Below are positions 57,732 to 64,000 of a stretch of DNA of 64,000 nucleotides, in pieces. A model generated the notes under the pieces. It was not told where the DNA came from. It was given only the letters and a program-made list of their open reading frames with translations, and made no database searches. This DNA comes from Massospora cicadina. Its lineage: Eukaryota > Entomophthoromycota > Entomophthoromycetes > Entomophthorales > Entomophthoraceae. The translations under genes and the position numbers were made by a program. Each line of letters opens with the position of its first letter. The stretch's first letter is position 1. The stretch lies in the NCBI GenBank assembly GCA_022478985.1, contig JAKSZP010005273.1, positions 62,001-126,000 of the forward strand, read 5' to 3'.

Positions 57732-57783
57732 CCTGTGCAAAAACCCTTCAGCTTATCTCTAGAATATCGCTAATTTCATAACA
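57732..57783 (+). repeat. D1 3' LTR, terminal fragment
   Basis: CCTGTGCAAAAACCCTTC onward matches the end of the D1 5' LTR (38459-38508) and ends TTCATAACA, followed by the GAGGC duplication. Confidence 0.85.
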
Positions 57784-58770
57784 GAGGCATTTTCAGATGA
57801 GATGGACAACTTTAGCGTTTCACTAAGCATTCCACTAGATGCATTTCTTAGCTCAAAACATGTCAAGGTTTTGAGACCCTTTGACCAACCTTGAGTGCCA
57901 GCTTTTCCTTCAGGGCGCTGACAAACAATCCTTAAAGGAACAGGTTGCCTTTAAGGCCTCCATTTTTTCCCTCAAATGAAGCTGGGACAATATTTAAGAT
58001 GATCTCAAGGGCCTAAGATGTCTATCGGACCATCAGGTCCCCTTGACTATGTGGAGACTAAGATCTCCAATCTCAAACCCATTTCTGGCATCAAAACCTT
58101 GTCCACTCCTCTTGTAACTAACTTTTAATTTAGTTTTAAAGAGAGGTTCACCACTGGCCAGAAAAGCATCGCCTTTTCCTATACGCTATAAAGTTCTATG
58201 GAAGGGTCCACCAATTGGCAGAAGGTATTCATATCCACTCCTACCTTAACAGCACTGATTGGGAGATTATGACACCCCACTTGAAAGAGTGTGACTCTTA
58301 GTAACAGGTCCTTATGGCCTTAATCTAAGGATTTGGCAGCAATTAAACACTTGCCAATCAAAAACAAGAATTTATGGGTATTGCATGTAGAAAAGAGGAG
58401 AGCCCCATGGAGTTCTTCAGCTGGAAAACGCCCAAGCGCAGTCCTTGGTTACCACCAATTGTATTACCCTTGACAATGCCATTACTGTTGTTATCTCTGC
58501 ATTAGGATCTTATTCTGAGATTATAATGCATATGATCTGCCAAAAAGAACGGCTTCAGATGCATTTGAGAAATTAAGGAAGCTATTAACGAGTCCCTGCA
58601 TCAACCCTGCACTCCAAGGCTACCCCCTCAGGTTCCCCCAACTTTCCTGAGTCCATGCAGTTAAGTCATAAATATCCTCAGCCCTGATGCAACTACTGCA
58701 ATGGCTTCTGATACAGCACTAAAACCTGCTGGAAACGACTTGCTAAGGTGGCAGGAAAAGGGCCTTCCGC
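57784..58770 (+). pseudogene. C2 gag, C-terminal part with knuckle
   Basis: Gag continues after D1. Capsid-like FKERFTTGQKSIAFSY lies near 58140. The knuckle at 58688-58729 reads C-N-Y-C then Y-S-T-K-T-C, with a TGA inside and the zinc-binding His changed to Tyr (CAC/T to TAC). Frames change repeatedly. Confidence 0.65.
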
Positions 58771-58899
58771 ATGAAGGACGAGGCACTCCATGCTGACATC
58801 CCTACAATGCCTCAAGAATTATCCATGACCTCGACTGAACATGGAGCTATCATACTAGAAGGAATTTCTAAACTGTTTATAATAAAGAAATTAATGCTG

Positions 58900-59340
58900 T
58901 TTACTCATCTTCCAATGACTTTCCCATGTTTCTCACGCTACCTCCCCAGTTTAAAAGTCTTGTTACCAACGTCACAGTTTGAGTTCATAAATTTCTGGTT
59001 CTTGCCATAGCCAACAGTGGTTCCCCACAAAAAATTTATATCATCCAAGTTGATGAAGAGTAACATGATCGCTCTGAAATTGCCACACTATATGGAGTAT
59101 GGCATAGCTGGCCAAAATGTATCCAATCTATAGAGGCATATTCCTTACCAATTCTATTAAAGAAGCTCACAGTAAATACTTCCACCATTGCACTGGATAA
59201 CCAGAGCTATGAACTACTTCTTGGAATTCAGTTTCTTCGAGACTATACAGCTCTAGTACATTATGATGACAAATTTTTATTTATCCTGGGGCACCAGGTT
59301 CCCCTAATCTTTGAAAAGTCCCACAAATCTAGAATGGAGA
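58900..59340 (+). pseudogene. C2 protease, catalytic Asp lost
   Basis: The active-site motif reads AIANSGSPQKIYI. The Asp is Asn (AAC at 59013-59015 after GCC, consistent with GCCGAC). IALDNQSYELLLGIQFLRDY follows as the second half of the fold. Confidence 0.75.
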
Positions 59341-60770
59341 TCAAGGCCAAGATATCTTACTAGAGAGTGATGGCCTAATCAATTGACTCGAATATTGTTA
59401 AGGGCTCTCAAGTATGGCTGCCCCACTAGCTGTTGATGGACAAGAAGACATGAAGATCCGCTTACATAGGGCGACCACTTTACCTCTGAAGTCCCAAGTT
59501 ATCGCTGACGCCCAGGTCCATATTAGTATCCCCTCTGTGTGCCTGCTGAAAATCTAGGGCCTAGACAACCCATCCCCCAAGGAGGTGCTAACCTACCCAG
59601 GAATTCTAGATAAATCTTATAATGGATCTATATCAGTGTTGTTGGCTAACTCTGCTGACAGACCCAGGGTAGTGGGCACAAACAGTACCGCCGCCTATGT
59701 CTGACCCCTAACTGTGGAGACTGTCAACAATATCTGTAGATTGGGAGCCTAAGGGACTTTGCGTTGGAGACGCCCCATCAGTGGCCCTGGTCGACACTAA
59801 AATTGGAAAGATCTCATTGAAGACTAACATAAAAAGCTCAAGGTTTATTGTAGAATTATTCCGACCTATTTTCGGCCTTGACCTATGACTTTGGAAGAAT
59901 GAACGGGGTTCTACATCATGTGGAGACTGGTTACGCTCCACCTTCTGGCCATGATCTTACAAAAAGAATAAGGTTGAAGAAGCCTAGTGGCGGTATAGCA
60001 TAGGCTTCTACTTAAAGATTTACACTTAGTGCCTTTGCGCAGCCCTTAGGCCTCACCCCTCCTGCTGGTTTAGAAGAAGGATAAAACTATCAGGTGAAAA
60101 TGAACTATCAGTAACTCAATTCCATCATCAAGAAGGACAGTTATGCTACCCCACGATTTGACAACTCTCTCTGACTGCTCGCCAGATTAAAGTACTTTTC
60201 TTGAATGTACCTTACCAGTGGATATTTGCTTGTGGAGCTCGTCATTAAAGATTGAGCCTTGTGTATGCTCATAGTTAACAAAGGGCTAATTAAGACCATG
60301 AGGATGCTTTAATGCCTTTGTAACGTGCTAGCCACTTTTCACTGTACCATGGACTGGATCCTGGGGACTTAAAGCTATCATATGTCCTTGTCTAAAAAGA
60401 TGACATCACTGTCTTCTCATAAACTTTTAATGGACACATAGATCATCTTCAGGAAGTTTTTAACTGGCTCTGGAAGGCTTTGATAAAGTACAAACCTTTA
60501 AATTGTTTCTTCTTCCAGTCAGAAAATCGAGTTTCTAGGACACAAGGTTCTAAAGGATGGAATCCAGCCCATACCTGACAAAGTTGATGCCATAGAAAAA
60601 ATGTCGCGCCCCAAAGCCTAAGGGATATTCAGGTACTCCTTGGCATGGTGGGTTATTATTGTCAGTTATCCCTCTGTTTGCTAACCTAGTTGTGCCTCTA
60701 TTTTATCTCCTGAAGAACGTCCCTTTGAGTGGCGGCTGGAAAAAGAACAGACTTTAATGCATTGAAGACC
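59341..60770 (+). pseudogene. C2 pre-RT and reverse transcriptase
   Basis: A 100-codon readable stretch (59400-59700, MKIRLHRATTLPLKSQV, SISVLLANSADRPRVV) precedes RT. RT shows LNSIIKKDSYATPRFD, ATFHCTMDWIL and a catalytic box where Tyr is a TAA (stop-K-D-D at 60393-60404). FLGHKVLKDGIQPIPDKVDA is the connection. Both Asp residues are kept, but frames are broken throughout. Confidence 0.75.
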
Positions 60771-61250
60771 GCTCTTTGTACTAACACATTTTAGTTAGCC
60801 CAAGTTTTGATCAACCGTTCTTGCTGTTCATGGACGTGAGCATTGTCACCATTAAGGCCATCATAGCCCAGCATGACACAAATCAGGTCATCCAACCAGT
60901 GGCCTAGATTAGCTAGACTCTGAGTAAGGATTAACAGAACTATAGCATTACTAAGCGGGAATGCCTGGCTTTCATGCTAGCAGTCAAGCATTTTTGGCAC
61001 TACCTCTATAACACCCTTTTTACCATCATCCCTGATCATTTCTTAATCGGGTGGCTATAGCAGATGAAGGACCCAAATGGCCGTTTAGCCAGATGGGCCT
61101 TGAGACTGAAGAGTTATGATTGCACCATTGCTCACTGCATAGGCGTGATCCACCAAGATGGCAATAGACTCTTTAGGGTGCTGGTGCTGGCTGCTTTGAC
61201 CTCCAAGGAAGCCAACTGTTTAATCTGATTAGTTGACCTGAATGCTGTAA
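60771..61250 (+). pseudogene. C2 RNase H
   Basis: Decayed: SITKRECLAFMLAVKHFWHY and TIIPDHFLIGWL with NGRLARWALRLKSYDCTIAH can be read across frames, ordered as in E1. Confidence 0.65.
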
Positions 61251-62403
61251 GTTAGAAGCTCCTGAGGTCCAAGGTGAGCTTTGAACGATGACCAATACAC
61301 TCAAATCAAGGATGAGCTGCTATATAAGAGGGTTAATAAGAAATGGCTCCCCTATGTCTGCCCTTCTTCCCATACTGATGTTATCTATAGGGCCATACTA
61401 CTGTGGGACATGGTGAAATTAAGAAGACTCATAAATGGTTGAAGCCAAAAGGTTACTGGGACTATTTGGTGGAGACCATCCATGAGGTCCTGAAGGCTTG
61501 TATGACTTGCTGATCCCAAGAACAGGCCATTCCTTGATATCAACACTCGGTCATCACCCTGACAGTACCATATAATGTTGTTAGTATTGATGTGATAGGC
61601 CCTCTTACCACTGGGTTGCACGGCCATAAATATTATCCCCACTATAGACTATCTAACTGAATGGTCGAAGAGATTTTGGTCCCAACTGCCACTGCTAAAG
61701 CCATGGCTCAATTATTTATTAAATCCGTTTTTACCCAGCATGAATGCCCACAAATTTTTTAATAATGGGTTGAATTTCACTTCACAGGTAGTACATGAAC
61801 TTACTTCTCTTTTTGATACTAACCAAAGTTTTGCCGCCCCCTATAATTAATCCACTAATGTGGCAGTGGAACGCGCTAACAGAACCCTTGTCTCTATTTT
61901 TATGGAAGATGGCCGCCTCATATTTTGCTCACTGGAACTACTACCTACCCAGCGCTTTGCTTGCCTATAGGATAAGCTACAACCAAGTCATCAAGCTGGC
62001 CCCATTTGAAGCACTGTATGGGTTTGCACCCCAACTACAAAGTAGCATTCAGCCTAAGCTCAAAACCTTTTCTCCTGAGAAATCCAAATAACCACGAGGC
62101 CCTTAGCTGATGAAATTGTCCAACTTAAAGCCCTAGCCATGGCAGCATCATCACCACCACTAGAAGGGAGACATCTTGATTTAATATCAGCTGACCTTCT
62201 TTACCAATTTTCAATTAGTGACTTCATTACCTTATCACCATTACTCAGAGGTTGACAGAACAAGCGTAAATACTCTTTGGTCTGGACCTTATAAAGTCAT
62301 TCATAAGGTGAATTCCAAGTACTCCATTGCTGACATCAATTAGGTGACAGTGGTTAATTGAGTTCATGGCCAGTTCCTCTGGCCATATACTCCGATTTGA
62401 CAG
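61251..62403 (+). pseudogene. C2 integrase
   Basis: It reads DELLYKRVNKKWLPYVCPSS, then ACMTC then TGA. The core has VSIDVIGPLTTGLHGHK. The second Asp is lost: FFNNGLNFTSQVVHELTSL, SDNG changed to FNNG. The Glu is kept in VAVERANRTLVSIF. LEALYGFAPQ-like sequence and a C-terminal module TLWSGPYKVIHKVNSKYSI follow. Broken by several frame changes. Confidence 0.75.
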
Positions 62404-62419
62404 AATCTTGAGGGGGCGT
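62404..62419 (+). promoter_or_regulatory. C2 polypurine tract
   Basis: AATCTTGAGGGGGCG precedes the 3' LTR start TGTCAG at 62420. Confidence 0.8.
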
Positions 62420-62890
62420 TGTCAGAATTTGAGATGATGAGCAAGCAAAATACTTTTCCAAAATCAAGCCTTGACAGATTGACTTTCAAATCAGCGTTAA
62501 TGGAACCTTATCCTGAAGACACTAAAACTAGATTTGATCAGGAGGCATCACATGTTTAGAAATGATGGAATTGCCTTCAGGAATCTCATCCCTGCTTCCT
62601 GAATAATAAGAGGCGCAAACCCCACCACTGCGGTCAAGAGGACGACACAGTACAATGAGGGCACCATACAGGCAGTCAATCCGGAAGGCGGTACAAGATC
62701 CTGATCCTATGGGGTCATGAAGGTCCATGAGGCAACATGTCTCCACACGCCCTATAAATATTGACGCTTTTTAACACAATAAAGTAGTCTATATTCTCTA
62801 CATCTTTTTAATTTACGACATCACCACTAATTTGCAGCTTTGACGCCTTTTTTGGATTTGGTGACAGACACAAGAACTGTTATGCTGAGA
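62420..62890 (+). repeat. C2 3' LTR
   Basis: Starts TGTCAGAATTTGAGATGATG and ends ACTGTTATGCTGAGA. It matches the two parts of the C2 5' LTR and shows the uninterrupted site of the SINE-like insertion. Confidence 0.85.
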
Positions 62891-62895
62891 GGACC

Positions 62896-63047
62896 ATGTC
62901 CCTACACGCCCTAGAGATATCAACGCTTTCTAACTCAGTAAAGTAGTCTATATTTGCCCCTTCTTTTCATTTAAAACCTCTCCTCTAATTTAAAGATTCA
63001 AGCTCATACACGCTCTAGTGTTAGCCAAGAGAACTGTTACGCTGAAG
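62896..63047 (+). repeat. C1 5' LTR, right part
   Basis: ATGTCCCTACACGCCC to CTGTTACGCTGAAG repeats the last 150 bp of the C2 3' LTR just beyond it. It continues the LTR fragment 35312-35629. Confidence 0.8.
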
Positions 63048-63051
63048 AATG

Positions 63052-63069
63052 TGGTGCTAACTACAGGGG
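63052..63069 (+). promoter_or_regulatory. C1 primer-binding site
   Basis: TGGTGCTAACTACAGGGG, the shared word with one change. Confidence 0.8.
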
Positions 63070-63106
63070 CTCCAAGTTATCCAAGTGATATTGTCTATAA
63101 AGAACA

Positions 63107-64000
63107 ATGGAGAATAATAGCATCCAGGAAAGTCAACCTATTGTTCAGTCAAGAAGCGTCGCTCAATGGATCAGTACCTTAGATATGAAGTACCGCTCAT
63201 GCAGCCCGAAACCTTAGAGTTTCATGCCACATTCCAGTTCACTCTACCTATCATTGATGGTGATCAGTACCAACTTCAATATGAGAACTTTAAAGAAATT
63301 ATCCAGCAGTTATAAAATGACGTCTATTCTGTGGGTGGCCGCTCAAGTCACTCCCACACTTCTTTGTTGCTTCTACCAAGTAGGATCTATATACCTCGGC
63401 CCAACTACCAGCAGGAGAACTGACTTTAGGTAAAAGCGCCATCTTCAAAGTTTCATATATTATGCCATCAATCAGCTATACAGTTAGTCAGGTTGCACCA
63501 TCATGAAGTCTCAATACAACAAGGGCTTACACAAACCTTACACTCCCACTTTGCTGATTTTATAATGCGGCCTCCTCATTAGTTCATGACAATTGAGAAG
63601 TGATTGTCAATAACTGACAATTAAAAAATGAAGCCTAAAACTATCTTGTGGTGTTAGATAGCAGAATCTAAACCTACATCAAGGACCAGCTTCTTCATAA
63701 TGTACAGCCCCTTGATACTGCTTAGAACCAATGCCTCCACCAATTCAAAAACCGGGTGTGGACTCTTCAGCAGCACTATCTGGATCTGGCCTCACGTGAC
63801 TTCGCCTCCAGGAGTGAAGGGGCTGAAGGTCACCATGGGCCTCAAGGGCCCTCTGGCCTCGCAGTTCTTAACCTGGCGATCCCAAAGACCCCTGGAGAAA
63901 GGACGTTATGGCAGCCCTAGCCGCCATAACGGATCAAATCTGTAATTGGCCCAAGGATTCAAGCTCCAAGTAGACGGAGTCCCACTCAACCCTAGGGTCA
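63107..64000 (+). pseudogene. C1 gag, N-terminal part with collagen-like repeat
   Basis: ATG at 63107 opens MENNSIQESQPIVQSRSVAQ, closed by a TAG near 63206. Later frames align with C2 gag. At 63816-63860 a Gly-X-Y run (EGAEGHHGPQGPSG) lies at the same place as in C2. The gene continues past the right edge. Confidence 0.65.

Larger units (their letters stand above)
38011..57783 (+). mobile_element. LTR retrotransposon D1, inserted in C2 gag
   Basis: It is flanked by an exact 5 bp duplication GAGGC (38006-38010 and 57784-57788). LTRs are about 498 bp. It contains A2 in its RT and E1 in its 3' LTR. Net length about 5.9 kb. Gag, protease, RT, RNase H and integrase are in order on the plus strand. 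The integrase is the best-kept part. Confidence 0.9.
35630..62890 (+). mobile_element. LTR retrotransposon C2, inserted in the C1 LTR
   Basis: The 5' LTR starts 35630 and the 3' LTR ends 62890. The flanks are GGCAC (35625-35629) and GGACC (62891-62895), a plausible mutated duplication. The right flank then continues the C1 LTR. Internal sequence is gag (split by D1), protease, RT, RNase H and integrase, all broken. Net length without D1 and the SINE-like insert is about 6.6 kb. Confidence 0.8.
35312..64000 (+). mobile_element. LTR retrotransposon C1, 5' part, outermost layer of the nest
   Basis: The C1 5' LTR is split: its left part (35312-35629) ends GAGGCAC, and its right part (62896-63047) begins at the exact continuation (ATGTCCC). 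C2 lies between. A primer-binding site and the start of gag follow at 63052 and 63107, and the element runs off the right edge. Confidence 0.75.

Noticed and set aside
1..64000. CRISPR array or bacterial operon
   Set aside because: No spaced identical short repeats and no prokaryotic gene structure; all coding remnants are eukaryotic retroelements.

Overview
This 64 kb window is almost entirely transposable-element sequence. I recognise no host gene, and no convincing tRNA, rRNA or CRISPR. The organism is a eukaryote with a repeat-dense, A+T-leaning genome. A fungus is my best guess (Ty3/gypsy elements without a visible chromodomain; a LINE with a CCHC ORF1 and an EN-RT-CCHC ORF2; C-to-T decay at CpG). 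That is inference, and I cannot name a species.

Layout, left to right. 1-5180: an A-type LTR with primer-binding site, fused to an RNase H-integrase remnant of a B-family element (+). 5200-9759: a decayed minus-strand gypsy element (X1) with RT, RNase H, integrase and PBS. 9760-11382: unassigned. 11383-16687: a complete LINE on the minus strand, bounded by a 16-17 bp target-site duplication. 16688-18222: unassigned. 18223-34738: element B2 (minus), split inside gag by element A1 (plus, 23567-33137). 34739-35311: unassigned. 35312 to the right edge: element C1 (plus), whose 5' LTR is split by a nest that is four layers deep counting C1. C2 (35630-62890) sits in the C1 LTR. D1 (38011-57783, exact GAGGC duplication) sits in the C2 gag. 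A2 (41394-48873) sits in the D1 reverse transcriptase, and E1 (51378-57726) sits in the D1 3' LTR. An 859 bp SINE-like insertion with an exact 10 bp duplication lies in the C2 5' LTR.

All LTR families are Ty3/gypsy (gag, protease, RT, RNase H, integrase in that order). Different LTR families share nearly the same primer-binding site, TGGTGCTCACTACAGGGG. E1 is the best preserved: intact DTGS protease motif, YLDD, a CCHC knuckle and an integrase DDE triad, but several stops and frameshifts. The others are broken.

The most unusual items are: (1) a reading frame on the opposite strand between integrase and 3' LTR, conserved between A-family copies A1 and A2; (2) collagen-like Gly-X-Y repeats in Gag of families B, C and E; (3) repeated loss of catalytic Asp by Asp-to-Asn change, mostly explainable as CpG deamination, with A1 and A2 sharing the same dead integrase sites; (4) the deep nest, whose boundaries can be read from target duplications.
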